Origin: Vibrio inusitatus
GTDB taxonomy: Bacteria > Pseudomonadota > Gammaproteobacteria > Enterobacterales > Vibrionaceae
DNA length: 64,000 nucleotides
Assembly: GCA_024346935.1 (NCBI GenBank)
Contig: AP024879.1
Coordinates: 930,001 to 994,000 of the forward strand
Direction of reading: 5' to 3'
Part shown: positions 47,605 to 58,108 of the stretch, one piece after another
How the letters are laid out: each line of letters starts with the position of its first letter
How positions within the stretch are numbered: position 1 is the stretch's first letter
Translations under genes and position numbers: made by a program
Notes under the pieces: generated by a model
Told to the model about the DNA's origin: nothing
The model's input: only the letters and a program-made list of their open reading frames with translations
Databases searched by the model: none

Positions 47605-48294
47605 TTAGCTCTTCGACACCAGAGTATACAAAGCTTCAGCAAACTCCCAGTCCTCTGGAGTATCAATATCTTGAACTCGTTTCCTTGGAAGTAATACAAC
47701 TTGCGAATGAGGTGCAAAAAAGGCTTTCTTCTCTAAGAACGCTTCTTGAGTTCCCCAATAAAATTGACCTGCATCATGAAAAGCTTCTTGTAAATCTTGT
47801 GATCTAGACAGTTCATACTGTGACTCAAACATTGACACTTCACCAGACGCAGATAGTTGAATTGCTCGCTGAATCGGAAAAGGAAAACTTGTAGCGCTGA
47901 ATACGTACTCTGCTCCAGTATCTAGTAATTTTTGCAAACCTCGAGCCAAATCATCACTGGTAACAAAAGGGGCTGTTGCGTACAAGCAACAGATGTTTTC
48001 GACTGGCAAACCTTTGTGCACACACCAAGATACTGCATGTCCCATTACATCTTTCGTCGTAGCAAAGTCATCAGAAATATCTGTAGGTCTGATAAAAGGA
48101 ACTTCCGCTCCAAACTGCTTGGCGACTTCTGCTATCTCATGGTCATCTGTGGAAACCAACACCTTATCAAAACAACCGGACTGTATTGCTGCTTCAATTG
48201 AATAGGCAATCATCGGCTTCCCATGAAACAACTTAATGTTCTTTCTCGGTATACGCTTACTGCCACCGCGCGCTGGTATAATTGCGATATTCAT
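47605..48294 (-). CDS. pseF: CMP-pseudaminic acid cytidylyltransferase
   Basis: PseF activates pseudaminic acid with CTP. The 229-residue protein has the nucleotide-binding IPARGGSKRIPRKNIK (6-21), KVLVSTDDHEIA and CCLYATAPFVTSDDL, ending with QDIDTPEDWEFAE. The family also includes NeuA, but linkage to pseB, pseC and pseG decides the substrate. It is 3 bp downstream of pseC. Confidence 0.95.
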   Translation of the reverse strand: MNIAIIPARGGSKRIPRKNIKLFHGKPMIAYSIEAAIQSGCFDKVLVSTDDHEIAEVAKQFGAEVPFIRPTDISDDFATTKDVMGHAVSWCVHKGLPVENICCLYATAPFVTSDDLARGLQKLLDTGAEYVFSATSFPFPIQRAIQLSASGEVSMFESQYELSRSQDLQEAFHDAGQFYWGTQEAFLEKKAFFAPHSQVVLLPRKRVQDIDTPEDWEFAEALYTLVSKS

Positions 48295-48297
48295 TTG

Positions 48298-49470
48298 CTA
48301 TGCCTCAAGAATGCCAGATAAAACAGACACTACTGTGTCTTGTTGTTCGTCAGTCATAAGATGAAACATAGGTAATGAGATTGCTTCTTCATAGTAACGC
48401 TCTGATTCAGGAAAATCTCCCAAAGAAAAACCTAACTTTTGGTAATAAGGTTGCGTATGTACCGGAATATAGTGAAGATTCACACCAATGCCCTTTTCAC
48501 GAAGTGCTTCAAATACCTGTTTGTGTGACAACGAAATCTCTTCAAGCTTCAAACGAATCACGTACAAATGAAGACCCGAGTAGGTTTTGTCCAATTGGAA
48601 CGGAAGAACAATTGGCAATTTAGTCAATAATTCATTGTATCTTTTCGCTAAGCGATGCCTAGCCGATACAAATTCATTAAGCCTAGTCATTTGACTGACA
48701 CCCAGTGCAGCCTGCAATTCGGTCATTCGATAATTATAGCCCAGCTCAATTTGCTGATAATACCAACCACCGTGCGATTCACCTTCCATCTTATCCGCAT
48801 CACGAGTAATACCGTGACTACGATACAACTCCATTTTTTCGGCAAGAATCTGATTATTAGTTAGAGCAGCCCCGCCCTCTGCAGTCGTCACAATCTTAAC
48901 CGGATGAAAACTGAATACGGTAATATCTGAATACTCACAATTACCTATCGGGGCATTATTGTATTCACCGCCAATCGCATGTGAAGCATCTTCAATAATA
49001 TTGAAGCCATATTTTATCGACAGGTCGTGAATCGCTTTCATATCGCAAGGTTGACCACACAAATGCACCGGAACCACTACTTTAGGCAGTGTGCCATTAG
49101 CTTTGGCTTGTTTTAACTTGCTTTCAAGTTTTACCGGGCACATGTTGTAGGTACGAGCATCAATATCGACAAAGTCGACCTTTGCACCACAATACAATCC
49201 ACAGTTTGCTGATGCGACAAAGGTAACTGGTGTAGTCCAAAGCCTATCACCTTCTCCCAGACCTAGAGCCATACAAGCAATATGTAAAGCCGAGGTAGCA
49301 CTGTTTACCGCAACAGCATAATTCGAACCAGTATGCCCAGTCAGTGAAGCTTCAAAGGCTGGAACTTGCGGTCCTTGCGTTAAGAAATCAGATTTCAAGA
49401 CATCAATAACATTATCGATGTCTTGTTGAATAATCTCTTGCTTTCCATAAGGGATCATTTTGATGCTCAC
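48298..49470 (-). CDS. pseC: UDP-4-amino-4,6-dideoxy-N-acetyl-beta-L-altrosamine transaminase
   Basis: The 390-residue DegT/DnrJ-type PLP aminotransferase adds the C4 amine to the PseB product. Visible are MIPYGKQEIIQQDIDNVIDVL, the VAVNSATSALHIA phosphate-binding region, EDASHAIGGEY, and FSFHPVKIVTTAEGG with the PLP lysine. It overlaps the pseB stop by 4 bp, so the two are translationally coupled. Confidence 0.95.
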   Translation of the reverse strand: MSIKMIPYGKQEIIQQDIDNVIDVLKSDFLTQGPQVPAFEASLTGHTGSNYAVAVNSATSALHIACMALGLGEGDRLWTTPVTFVASANCGLYCGAKVDFVDIDARTYNMCPVKLESKLKQAKANGTLPKVVVPVHLCGQPCDMKAIHDLSIKYGFNIIEDASHAIGGEYNNAPIGNCEYSDITVFSFHPVKIVTTAEGGAALTNNQILAEKMELYRSHGITRDADKMEGESHGGWYYQQIELGYNYRMTELQAALGVSQMTRLNEFVSARHRLAKRYNELLTKLPIVLPFQLDKTYSGLHLYVIRLKLEEISLSHKQVFEALREKGIGVNLHYIPVHTQPYYQKLGFSLGDFPESERYYEEAISLPMFHLMTDEQQDTVVSVLSGILEA

Positions 49471-50480
49471 ACTGTGAAATTAGGATCAACGTGCTCTTTA
49501 ATCAGATCACGCAAACCTTCGATTGTTTCCCATTCGGTATTTGTACCCGAGTTGTACTTAAAACCAAACGGCACTTTTTCAGCTTTGTGGTGCTCAATGT
49601 ATTCTTGCTCTTGATACGTGAAAGACACAGAAGGAAGGATCGCATAGTAACGACCTAAATCAATCGTATTCAGTGAGTCTGTATCTGTAATCATCTCTTC
49701 ATGCAATTTTTCACCTGGGCGAATGCCTACAACCTTCGTTTCGACACCTGGCGCTACAGCTTCTGCAATATCAAGGATTTTGTATGAAGGAATTTTAGGG
49801 ATAAAAATTTCACCACCCAGGTGGTTTTCAAGTGCGTACATCACCATGTTCACACCATCTTGCAATGAGATATTAAAACGAGTCATTTCTTCATGAGTGA
49901 TTGGCAACAGGCCTTCATCCTTCTTATTCATGAAGAACGGGATAACAGAGCCTCGAGAACCCATAACGTTTCCATAGCGCACTACACTAAATCGAATGTC
50001 TTTAGAGCCTTTGATGTTATTAGCTGCTGTAAATAACTTATCAGAAGCAAGTTTAGTCGCCCCATAAAGGTTTATAGGAGCACACGCCTTATCAGTCGAT
50101 AATGCAACAACATCTTTTACACCGCACTGTAAAGCAGCTTGAATAACGTTTTCAGCACCATCAATGTTGGTCCGAATACACTCAGTAGGGTTGTATTCAG
50201 CAGTATCTACTTGCTTTATTGCTGCAGCATGAATAATGACATCTACACCTTCGCATGCTTGAATCATACGGTTTCTGTCACGCACATCGCCAATAAAGAA
50301 GCGAAGCTGAGGAAAGTCTTTGGTTGGATACTGTTGCTTAATCTCAAACTGCTTTAACTCATCGCGTGAGTAAATGATTATCTTCTTAACATTTTCATAG
50401 CGTTCTAGTATTGTTTTAATAAACTGCTTACCAAAAGAACCCGTACCGCCAGTTATTAAAACTGTTTTATGATTTAACAT
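49467..50480 (-). CDS. pseB: UDP-N-acetylglucosamine 4,6-dehydratase (inverting)
   Basis: PseB performs the first step of pseudaminic acid synthesis, a 4,6-dehydration with C5 inversion. The 337-residue SDR has the NAD(P) motif TGGTGSFG (10-17), ALSTDKACAPINLYGATK with the Asp-Lys-Tyr catalytic set, and VVRYGNVMGSRGSV. It is the first gene of the minus-strand glycan operon, with a 690-bp region upstream. Confidence 0.96.
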   Translation of the reverse strand: MLNHKTVLITGGTGSFGKQFIKTILERYENVKKIIIYSRDELKQFEIKQQYPTKDFPQLRFFIGDVRDRNRMIQACEGVDVIIHAAAIKQVDTAEYNPTECIRTNIDGAENVIQAALQCGVKDVVALSTDKACAPINLYGATKLASDKLFTAANNIKGSKDIRFSVVRYGNVMGSRGSVIPFFMNKKDEGLLPITHEEMTRFNISLQDGVNMVMYALENHLGGEIFIPKIPSYKILDIAEAVAPGVETKVVGIRPGEKLHEEMITDTDSLNTIDLGRYYAILPSVSFTYQEQEYIEHHKAEKVPFGFKYNSGTNTEWETIEGLRDLIKEHVDPNFTV

Positions 50481-51170
50481 GTTTTTCTCTCTAAATTTAA
50501 TCCGTATGTTAGCCTTAAAACTTTAGCTAAACACTATACTTGCAACCATAAATTCAGTAGCATCTAATATAGTACATACAACAATGATAAATGTACTCAC
50601 ACCCGATTCTAGCCGTGAACAATTCGTAGAATATCCCTGACTGTATCTCATAACTCTAAGCTATTCTGAACTCTACAAACCAATCTGAACCACAAAAGGT
50701 ACTTGCGATAAGTAACCGTAAAGGTATTAAGAAAATTGTATACTAGTTTGTATGTAAGTTCGATAAATCATGTAGCCTTTTAGTTTAACTGGCTAAATTT
50801 TAGCTGCTTTCTACAGATTTTTTTTGCACGCGTAATTAAGCACGACTTTGATCCAGTGAAAAACTGACGGTAAATTAACGATGAACTGAGTAGCTTTCAG
50901 ATGCTTGTTCATATCGACGCGGTACATGCAGTTAGTACAGGGGTAAAATTGGTCAGAAAACTACACTAAGTTTAGGGATTATTGTCTATGCCGAGAAGGA
51001 AAGTGGGGTAAATAGGTGGTATTTTGTTATATATTCAAATGATAAAACGAATGCTGTAAGGTAGATAAGTACGAGGTTTAAGCACCACCACTTGCCTATC
51101 CACGCCAGAGCCATCAGAGTTAATGGTATGTAAAGAAGGGCACGTTTCCTATCTGTGCCCTACTTTGGTT
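50481..51170. other. 690-bp region upstream of the glycan operon
   Basis: There is no gene in this AT-rich gap between pseB and manB. It must hold the promoter of the 12.6-kb pse-wzx-wzy operon, but I could not pick out a convincing -35/-10 pair beyond TATAGT on the minus strand near 50535. A JUMPStart/ops element (GGCGGTAGC) was not found on either strand. Confidence 0.5.
51137..51161 (-). terminator. Possible terminator of manB
   Basis: AGGGCAC / GTGCCCT forms a 7-bp stem with an 11-base loop 10 bp beyond the manB stop; on the minus strand it is followed by TCTTTA. It is a weak U-tract. Confidence 0.5.
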
Positions 51171-52628
51171 TTACCACAACACAATATCTAGGTTTTTCAC
51201 TTTATCCAGTACTGATAGAACAATATCACTTGCTTGTTGCATCGTGTCAGCTTCAGCATAGCAACGTAACTCAGGCGCATTACCAGAAGGTCTAAGATGT
51301 ACTATCACTCCACTTGTCAAAGTCATTCGCAAACCATCCGTAATATCAACGTCCACCACTGATTCATCAAAGCCTAAGCTCTTTATTAACGTTTCTGGAG
51401 CATCAATACCATGAGCCAAAATAGCCAAGCTTTTTTCAGTAGCAAAATTTTGAATTCGATCGCTATGGCTAAACCTTTGCGGTAAATCACTCACTAAATT
51501 AGCAATAGTGATGTTTTTAGCCGCTGATAACAGCATCAATGCTGGTAGAACAGCATCCCTTGTAGGTAATCCTTTTAATGCTTTACCATTAACTTCAATA
51601 TCAGCGCCTAATAAGAATCCGCCGTTGGCTTCAAACCCAGCTATGCGGGTATATTTTTCAGATAAAATATCAAACTCCGCGATCACGTACGGAGATCCAA
51701 TTTTAGTCTTGGATACCGCCTTAAAGGTCTTAGATTTCTCGATAATGGTATTACAACTTACAGGAATGGCGAGCGCTTCAATTCTCATTTCCTGAGCACA
51801 CAATAAGCCAAGAATATCCCCACGTAACCAGTCACCATTTTCATCAGCAACCAATGGGCGGTCTCCATCCCCATCTGTAGAGAAAATGAAATCCAACTTA
51901 TGTTCTACCGACCATATCTTCGCCTTTGCTTTATCAGCATCAGATACCGCTTCAGTATCAATCGGAACAAATTCATCACTACGCTCTAAAGAAATCACTT
52001 CTGCACCGAGAGACTCAAAAAGCGTAGAGTAAATATCGCGGCCAGCGCTTGAATGCTCATAGATGCCAATACGCTTATCCGATAACATGTCATCGTTGAA
52101 CAAAGAAGTGTAGCGATTAGCATATTTTTCTGCCGCAGACGAACACATGTTTAACTCAGGTAACTCTAATATCGATGCGAATTGCACGTTCGCTGTTAGG
52201 ATAGCTTGTTCATCCGCTTTACTAATCTCACCATCTGGACGATAAAACTTTAATCCGTTTCGGTCGAAAGGAATATGGCTACCAGTAACCATTATACATG
52301 GGATACCATCCTGCATCGCACTGTAGGCTAGTGCAGGTGTCGGTATCACGCCATAATAGAGAACCTCCATACCTAACTGCTTAATGGCGCCTACAACCGA
52401 TTTAGCCATCATTGGACTACTAGGGCGATTATCAATGGCAACCGCTACTTGACGGAAGGAAAAGCGGTCTTGAAGCCCTGAAAGAAATGCATGTGTAAAC
52501 GCAGCACAGGTGTCAGTTGTAAACTGTTCAACCAATCCTCTAGCGCCACTTGTTCCAAATTGCACGCCAGAGCTCTTAATAACTTCTGAGCTAATTAACA
52601 CTTGTTCCTCACTTAGCCAGACGGCCAT
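51171..52628 (-). CDS. manB: Phosphomannomutase
   Basis: The start is set at 52628 (MAVWLSEEQ), since the longer frame runs deeper into manC. The 485-residue alpha-phosphohexomutase has FGTSGARGLVEQFT at the N-terminus, the phosphoserine loop VTGSHIP, metal-binding TDGDGDRP and the C-terminal RPSGNAPELRCYAE. It converts mannose-6-phosphate to mannose-1-phosphate for GDP-mannose. The gene overlaps manC by 20 bp and pairs with it functionally. Its domain order is that of PMM rather than of phosphoglucosamine mutase. Confidence 0.88.
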   Translation of the reverse strand: MAVWLSEEQVLISSEVIKSSGVQFGTSGARGLVEQFTTDTCAAFTHAFLSGLQDRFSFRQVAVAIDNRPSSPMMAKSVVGAIKQLGMEVLYYGVIPTPALAYSAMQDGIPCIMVTGSHIPFDRNGLKFYRPDGEISKADEQAILTANVQFASILELPELNMCSSAAEKYANRYTSLFNDDMLSDKRIGIYEHSSAGRDIYSTLFESLGAEVISLERSDEFVPIDTEAVSDADKAKAKIWSVEHKLDFIFSTDGDGDRPLVADENGDWLRGDILGLLCAQEMRIEALAIPVSCNTIIEKSKTFKAVSKTKIGSPYVIAEFDILSEKYTRIAGFEANGGFLLGADIEVNGKALKGLPTRDAVLPALMLLSAAKNITIANLVSDLPQRFSHSDRIQNFATEKSLAILAHGIDAPETLIKSLGFDESVVDVDITDGLRMTLTSGVIVHLRPSGNAPELRCYAEADTMQQASDIVLSVLDKVKNLDIVLW

Positions 52629-54033
52629 ACTTATCTTCGAAGCGAACGATATCGTCCTCACCCAAATAACTTCCCGTTTGAACTTCTATCATTTCCAATG
52701 GGATCTTCCCAGGGTTCTCAAGTGCATGAACTGTCCCTAATGGGATATAGGTTGATTGGTCTTCCGAAACTAACATCGTTTTCTCACCATTAGTTACTTT
52801 GGCAGTACCTGAAACCACAACCCAATGCTCGGCTCGATGATGATGCATTTGAATAGAAAGCTTTTCGCCTGGATTAACGGTAATTCGTTTAACATGATCG
52901 CGGACGCCATAATCCACAGAATCATACTTACCCCAAGGGCGATACACTTCACGATGGAACTTGTGTTCGGTTCTACCTTCACTTTTTAGGTGATTAACTA
53001 CTGCTTTTACATCTTGAACTTGCGACTTATCAGCAACTAAAATGGCATCTTTGGTTTCAACAATGATGAGATCATTTACACCTACCGTTGCAATTAGTTT
53101 ATTTTCTGAATGCAAATAATTCCTTTTAGAACACACAGCAACAACGTCCCCTTTAATCGCATTTTGATTGTGGTCTTTGCTCGATACTTCCCACAACGCC
53201 CCCCAAGAACCAACATCACTCCACCCTGCTTTCATCGGAACAACGGTAGCCTTAGTCGTTTTCTCCATTACCGCATAATCAATAGAATCACTCGGGCACG
53301 CTTCAAAAGCCGCCTGATTTATGCGTATAAAATCCAAATCTGATTGAGCATTAGCTAGTGAACGCTCACATGCTTCGTATATTTCAGGGCTGTGTTGCTT
53401 CAATTCCTTTAAATATAGAGACGCTTTGAACATAAAGAGTCCACTATTCCAATAGTAATCTCCAGACTCCACATAACTTTTAGCTACATCAAGACTTGGT
53501 TTTTCAACAAAACTGTCTACTTTAAAGCCTAAACTATCCTCGCCCTGAGGTTGACCCCGCTTAATGTAACCGTAGCCTGTCTCAGGTGACTCAGGAACTA
53601 TGCCAAATGTAACTAATTGATCATCTCTAGCAAATGTTTCGCCCGTTTCAATAGCCCCTGCGAAAGCGCTAATGTCTTCGATAAAATGATCTGCAGCTAA
53701 CACCAACAAAACAGGGTCTGCATCTACTTCTTCCTTCAACGCTTGAAAAGCAGCTAAAGCAATCGCTGGAGCAGTATTTCTTCCAACAGGTTCCAAGATA
53801 ATGCCTGAATGAGAAAACCCCCCAGTACGGATTTGTTCTGCTGCAATAAACCGGTGTTCGTCATTACAAATTACCATCGGAGACTTATGCTCAAAACCCG
53901 ACAGCCTTGAAAAAGTTTGTTGTAGCATTGAAACATCATCAGAAAGCTTTAAGAATTGTTTAGGGTATAATTCTCTAGAAAGGGGCCATAGGCGACTGCC
54001 ACTGCCGCCTGCCATTATTATTGGATAAATCAT
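52609..54033 (-). CDS. manC: Mannose-1-phosphate guanylyltransferase / mannose-6-phosphate isomerase
   Basis: The start is at 54033 (MIYPIIMAGG); a longer frame adds 31 unrelated residues. This 474-residue bifunctional protein has an N-terminal nucleotidyltransferase with AGGSGSRLWPLSRELYPKQF, FVEKPS, and a C-terminal cupin phosphomannose isomerase from about residue 350 (RPWGKYDSVDYG, IQMHHHRAEHWVVVSG). It makes GDP-mannose. No gmd or fcl is in the window, so mannose rather than fucose is the likely end use here, unless converted elsewhere. Confidence 0.93.
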   Translation of the reverse strand: MIYPIIMAGGSGSRLWPLSRELYPKQFLKLSDDVSMLQQTFSRLSGFEHKSPMVICNDEHRFIAAEQIRTGGFSHSGIILEPVGRNTAPAIALAAFQALKEEVDADPVLLVLAADHFIEDISAFAGAIETGETFARDDQLVTFGIVPESPETGYGYIKRGQPQGEDSLGFKVDSFVEKPSLDVAKSYVESGDYYWNSGLFMFKASLYLKELKQHSPEIYEACERSLANAQSDLDFIRINQAAFEACPSDSIDYAVMEKTTKATVVPMKAGWSDVGSWGALWEVSSKDHNQNAIKGDVVAVCSKRNYLHSENKLIATVGVNDLIIVETKDAILVADKSQVQDVKAVVNHLKSEGRTEHKFHREVYRPWGKYDSVDYGVRDHVKRITVNPGEKLSIQMHHHRAEHWVVVSGTAKVTNGEKTMLVSEDQSTYIPLGTVHALENPGKIPLEMIEVQTGSYLGEDDIVRFEDKYGRLAK

Positions 54034-54312
54034 AAATACTCTTTTTTTGATAATTGTACTTTGACGGATGACGACCCAAAGTAACATACTTGCTTGTGAT
54101 AATAAGCTATTACTCAATAACAACAAAGACTCAATGAAGCAGTTTTATATTAGCACATTCATATTTTGTAGAAATACCCGATTTCAGGTGATTATTGGGT
54201 CATTAATAGAATGATTTAGAAGAGAAAACTACCAGCCCAGTGGTTCGATTTTTTTACCAAAAAATCAATCAGCAATACCATGAATTATCAACGTACGTCG
54301 TCTATCAACTCA

Positions 54313-56394
54313 TCACTCATACACTACTTCATCCAAATACCGTAAATAAGCATTACGCAATCTCAGAGTATTACGTTCAAAGTAATTCGGATTCAGGCGT
54401 GATCGATTCAAGTACTGTCTATCAAGATTGTGGTAATTGTTAGCAGTTTGACCAAGCCCTGTGTTCAACTGATTATGCGATTCCCCAACACGTGTCTGTA
54501 CGCCAAAGTTCCACTCGCTCACGCCGCGTACAGTCAAATAATCAGGCTTCATGCCGCGCCATACCGTGAACGGTATTGATACATTAAGGGTAACAAACTG
54601 CTCTGATTCGCTGTTTAGGTAAGACGCGTCTAGTCGCGTATCTCCAAGCCAGTGACTGGTGGTTGCTCTAACGCCTTGATCGCCGCCCCAAAACTCGCCG
54701 CCTTCCACTAGCATCTGCCAGTTCCACTGCGCGACCGACAAGCGATAGTGAGCAAGTAACGGCGTACGAGCATCAACATCGATGCTATCTTTTTCTTCAA
54801 AGTAACCGACTTCAAAGCCGAGGTTATGCATGCCACTTTGACTGTACCACTGCGTTTCATTTTGGCCGCCGTAATAATCACTTCGTATTAAGCCGGCGCT
54901 GAATAACGTCATAGTATCTAACGGTAAACGAAACGCTTGATGCACTAAAGCGCGATCAACTTCATTTTCCAACGCATCGTATTCAAAATAACCATCATCG
55001 TAATCATCGCTGTTGGCGATAGGCAAAATGTGCCTGACATCAATTGCAGCGCCTTTCCAAAGCGGCGTATACAAGTTGGTTCCAAGACCTATGGAATAGT
55101 CAAAAAAGCCGTATTCCGTTGCAACCGCGTAGTTCATGACTGGCGAGAAAATCAGCTCACTGTACCCAAAGCCATCATTAGTGGTTTCGTAGCGCCACGT
55201 CGTTTGTTCAAGCTTTGCCACAAGATCATGATTGGCAAATTGGGTCTGAGTACACTTGCTGCCATTTTCGAGAAATTCTCGATAGCAGTTTAGCTCGGTA
55301 TTAATGGCAAGCATTGGGATCTTGTTTTGAATCAGTATTAACTCTACGTTTTGCGCCCTGCCAGTCACTCCTGGTAGTTCAGAGAACACCCCTTCACCCG
55401 CGTGAGCGGAAATGATGCCCAGTGCAACGCCGGCCCCATCCATGGTGTTGTGCTGATAGCGTTTATTTTCTAACGCCACCACCAACGTATTCAGGTTTGA
55501 CCCTACGCGAATGTTCACAAAGCCCTCTTGTTCTAGCTTTCCGATGAGTTGCGTCAGGCTGCTCGCCTCACTTTTGGACAGCTCAGTAGTAACTTGAGAG
55601 GTAGAGTCTGGCTTTATGTCTGAGTATTTTTGCCTAGTAAAGGTATCACCAAAGAAGGGAACCGAAGCACTGACGCCCCATAGGGTTTGGTCTTGATTGT
55701 CGTGCCCAGAATACAATTGATACTGCGCCGCAACTTGAGCGCCATAAGGGAGCATATCTCTTGGAGTCATAACGCGAACTGCCGCGTTGAACTCTTGTGC
55801 GTCGTACTCGCCTGCCAATTGCACAAAATCAAAGGGTTGCCACTCGGCTCCCGCAAACGGCCCGTCAAGCACACCTAAGCTCAGATCCGATTTACCGTAC
55901 CCACCGCTAAGACGCAGATTAAAGGCGTCGATTTCGGTATCTGCGACCACAAAGTAAGCGTCAAAGTTGCTTGCCGCCCCGCCAATATCTTGCGCACCAA
56001 AGGCTAAGTTAAAGCCGGCTAAATCTTCTAGGTAAGGAAGCTGAAATTTAGCCGATGCAGAGAGATCTCGTATGCCACAATCAGATTCAAAGTAAGTATT
56101 GCAATTATACGTCTTGGTGACGATGCGTCCGCCCACCTCCAAATGAGGCAATACGCCAGCATTCACATACCAACTGTCCAGCTCCGCGATGCTGCCGCGA
56201 TAGGGCACACCCTGGCCAAATGCCGCGCTGCCTCTGCCTGTTTCTAGAGTTTGGGCATTAGGGGTAAATATCAAGCCACTAAAGCCTTGCTGAGAAGGGA
56301 GAATGTCCACACTCGCCGCTGAAGCGCCACTGAAGACGAGAATAGAGCCCACGATCAATCGATGTGAAGTAAATTTGTACAAAAGAACATCCAT
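54313..56394 (-). CDS. YjbH/WbfB-family outer-membrane exopolysaccharide protein
   Basis: The 693-residue protein has an N-terminal signal peptide (about 1-27, ending SGASAA), followed by QGFSGLIFTPNAQTLETGRG, the YjbH-domain start. Many amphipathic beta strands follow with a YRYLDEVVYE C-terminus. YjbH proteins are thought to form an outer-membrane beta-barrel for exopolysaccharide or capsule handling; Vibrio relatives are called WbfB. The usual yjbEFG partners are absent. It is divergent from ugd with manB/manC downstream on the same strand. Confidence 0.78.
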   Translation of the reverse strand: MDVLLYKFTSHRLIVGSILVFSGASAASVDILPSQQGFSGLIFTPNAQTLETGRGSAAFGQGVPYRGSIAELDSWYVNAGVLPHLEVGGRIVTKTYNCNTYFESDCGIRDLSASAKFQLPYLEDLAGFNLAFGAQDIGGAASNFDAYFVVADTEIDAFNLRLSGGYGKSDLSLGVLDGPFAGAEWQPFDFVQLAGEYDAQEFNAAVRVMTPRDMLPYGAQVAAQYQLYSGHDNQDQTLWGVSASVPFFGDTFTRQKYSDIKPDSTSQVTTELSKSEASSLTQLIGKLEQEGFVNIRVGSNLNTLVVALENKRYQHNTMDGAGVALGIISAHAGEGVFSELPGVTGRAQNVELILIQNKIPMLAINTELNCYREFLENGSKCTQTQFANHDLVAKLEQTTWRYETTNDGFGYSELIFSPVMNYAVATEYGFFDYSIGLGTNLYTPLWKGAAIDVRHILPIANSDDYDDGYFEYDALENEVDRALVHQAFRLPLDTMTLFSAGLIRSDYYGGQNETQWYSQSGMHNLGFEVGYFEEKDSIDVDARTPLLAHYRLSVAQWNWQMLVEGGEFWGGDQGVRATTSHWLGDTRLDASYLNSESEQFVTLNVSIPFTVWRGMKPDYLTVRGVSEWNFGVQTRVGESHNQLNTGLGQTANNYHNLDRQYLNRSRLNPNYFERNTLRLRNAYLRYLDEVVYE

Positions 56395-56569
56395 ATTCTA
56401 TCTGTAATCCATGTAAAACCACCATAACCAACTGATAACATTAAGACAATGCACTTTAATGAAAATCGAACAATATTCCTTAATGCTGTGGGCTAGCGCA
56501 TTGTTGTCAAACGAAGAATTGAGGAAACGACGAGCCATCATCTTCGACCTAGCCACTCGTCACCAGTTA

Positions 56570-56718
56570 ACGTGTGAAACACCCCAATATGGCGCTTGAT
56601 GTAGAAACCAATTACCCTTTACTACGTATTTCTCGTAAGTTGATTGGCCTTTGCCACAATTTGCCTTAAAACGAACATCGAAGTGTGAGAAAATCGCGCC
56701 AATGTTGGCAAAATAAAA
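56570..56718 (-). pseudogene. Possible coding remnant between yjbH-like and ugd
   Basis: A minus-strand frame with no start codon gives about 49 residues that look protein-like, including FSHFDVRFKANCGKGQSTYE and GNWFLHQAPYWGVSHVNW before the stop. I do not recognise the family. It could be a decayed gene tail or chance. I see nothing else in 56395-56737 except the ugd ribosome-binding site (AAAGGAAGA). Confidence 0.25.
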
Positions 56719-56737
56719 ATAATCCAAAGGAAGAATT

Positions 56738-57904
56738 ATGAAAATAGCGATTGCCGGTACAGGCTATGTTGGTCTGTCCAACGCGGTATTACTCGCGCAG
56801 CATCATGAAGTCGTGGCTGTGGATATCATCCCAGAGAAAGTCGAACTGCTGAACAACAAGAAATCACCGATTGTTGATGCTGAGATAGAACAGTTCCTTT
56901 CAGAGAAAGCGCTGAACTTTACCGCTACGCTAGACAAAGAACAGGCTTATAAAGATGCTAAGTATGTTGTCATCGCCACGCCTACTGACTACGATCCACA
57001 AACGAACTACTTCAATACTTCATCGGTTGAAACCGTGATTAAACAAGTCATAGAAATCAATCCAGATGCTGTGATGATCATCAAATCCACGGTTCCAGTA
57101 GGTTATACGGCTCGCATCAAAGAAGAGCTTGGCTGCAAAAACCTCATCTTCTCTCCAGAGTTTTTGCGTGAAGGTCGCGCGCTGTACGACAACTTGCACC
57201 CATCTCGTATTATCGTGGGTGAGCGCAGTGAGCGTGCAAAGGTATTTGCAGACCTATTGCTCGAAGGCGCAGAGAAAACCGACATTGACGTTCTGTTTAC
57301 CGATTCAACCGAAGCCGAAGCAGTTAAGCTATTCTCAAACACCTACCTAGCGCTTCGCGTCGCATACTTTAACGAATTGGACTCTTACGCTGAAGCCCAC
57401 GGTCTTGACTCACGTCAGATCATTGAAGGTGTCGGCTTAGATCCTCGTATTGGTAACCACTACAACAACCCGTCATTTGGTTACGGCGGTTACTGTCTAC
57501 CAAAAGACACCAAGCAGTTGCTTGCTAACTATGAAGAAGTGCCAAACAACATTATTGGCGCGATTGTGGATGCTAACCGCACGCGTAAAGACTTCGTTGC
57601 GGACTCTATCTTAAACCGCAATCCAAAAGTGGTGGGGATCTATCGTCTTATCATGAAGGCTGGCTCTGATAACTTCCGTGCATCATCAATTCAAGGCATC
57701 ATGAAGCGATTGAAAGCAAAAGGCATTGAGGTTGTGGTGTATGAACCGGTTCTTCAAGAAGACCACTTCTTCCATTCACGTAACATCCGCGATCTAGAAG
57801 AATTCAAACAAGTTTCTGATGTGATCGTATCTAACCGTATGGTTGAAGACATCAAAGACGTTGAAGCGAAAGTGTACACTCGCGACCTGTTCGGTAGTGA
57901 TTAA
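56738..57904 (+). CDS. ugd: UDP-glucose 6-dehydrogenase
   Basis: Ugd oxidises UDP-glucose to UDP-glucuronate. The 388-residue protein has the NAD motif [12 protein letters not shown] (4-15), the central STVPVGYT and [15 protein letters not shown] segments, and [15 protein letters not shown] with the catalytic Cys. The ATG follows AAAGGAAGA. It stands alone in the plus orientation and ends at a good terminator, and probably supplies uronic acid to the surface glycan. Confidence 0.95.
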   Translation: MKIAIAGTGYVGLSNAVLLAQHHEVVAVDIIPEKVELLNNKKSPIVDAEIEQFLSEKALNFTATLDKEQAYKDAKYVVIATPTDYDPQTNYFNTSSVETVIKQVIEINPDAVMIIKSTVPVGYTARIKEELGCKNLIFSPEFLREGRALYDNLHPSRIIVGERSERAKVFADLLLEGAEKTDIDVLFTDSTEAEAVKLFSNTYLALRVAYFNELDSYAEAHGLDSRQIIEGVGLDPRIGNHYNNPSFGYGGYCLPKDTKQLLANYEEVPNNIIGAIVDANRTRKDFVADSILNRNPKVVGIYRLIMKAGSDNFRASSIQGIMKRLKAKGIEVVVYEPVLQEDHFFHSRNIRDLEEFKQVSDVIVSNRMVEDIKDVEAKVYTRDLFGSD

Positions 57905-57948
57905 CGTTACCGCATAGGAAGCCAGCCGAACTTCCTCAATATCACACC

Positions 57949-57974
57949 AAGCCCTAGCTACATTGCTAGGGCTT
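57949..57974 (+). terminator. Rho-independent terminator of ugd
   Basis: AAGCCCTAGC / GCTAGGGCTT, a 10-bp stem with a 6-base loop, followed by TTCGTTT, 45 bp after the stop. Confidence 0.85.
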
Positions 57975-58108
57975 TTCGTTTCATAGCTGATCAGTATTGG
58001 TCTCATAACTCCCTAAAGCCCACTGAAAAAAATTCTTGGGCCTATTGGGGAGACTTCACCCAAATAAAAACTCCCGCCACAATAACACCCTGTGCCACCC
58101 TAAGTATA

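Noticed and set aside
44850..48294. Sialic acid (neu) pathway
   Set aside because: pseB, pseC and pseG signatures and the PseI-type motif in the synthase favour pseudaminic acid; no NeuC-type epimerase is present.
50481..51170. JUMPStart/ops element for the glycan operon
   Set aside because: GGCGGTAGC was not found on either strand; the similar GCGGTACATG near 50920 lacks the core.
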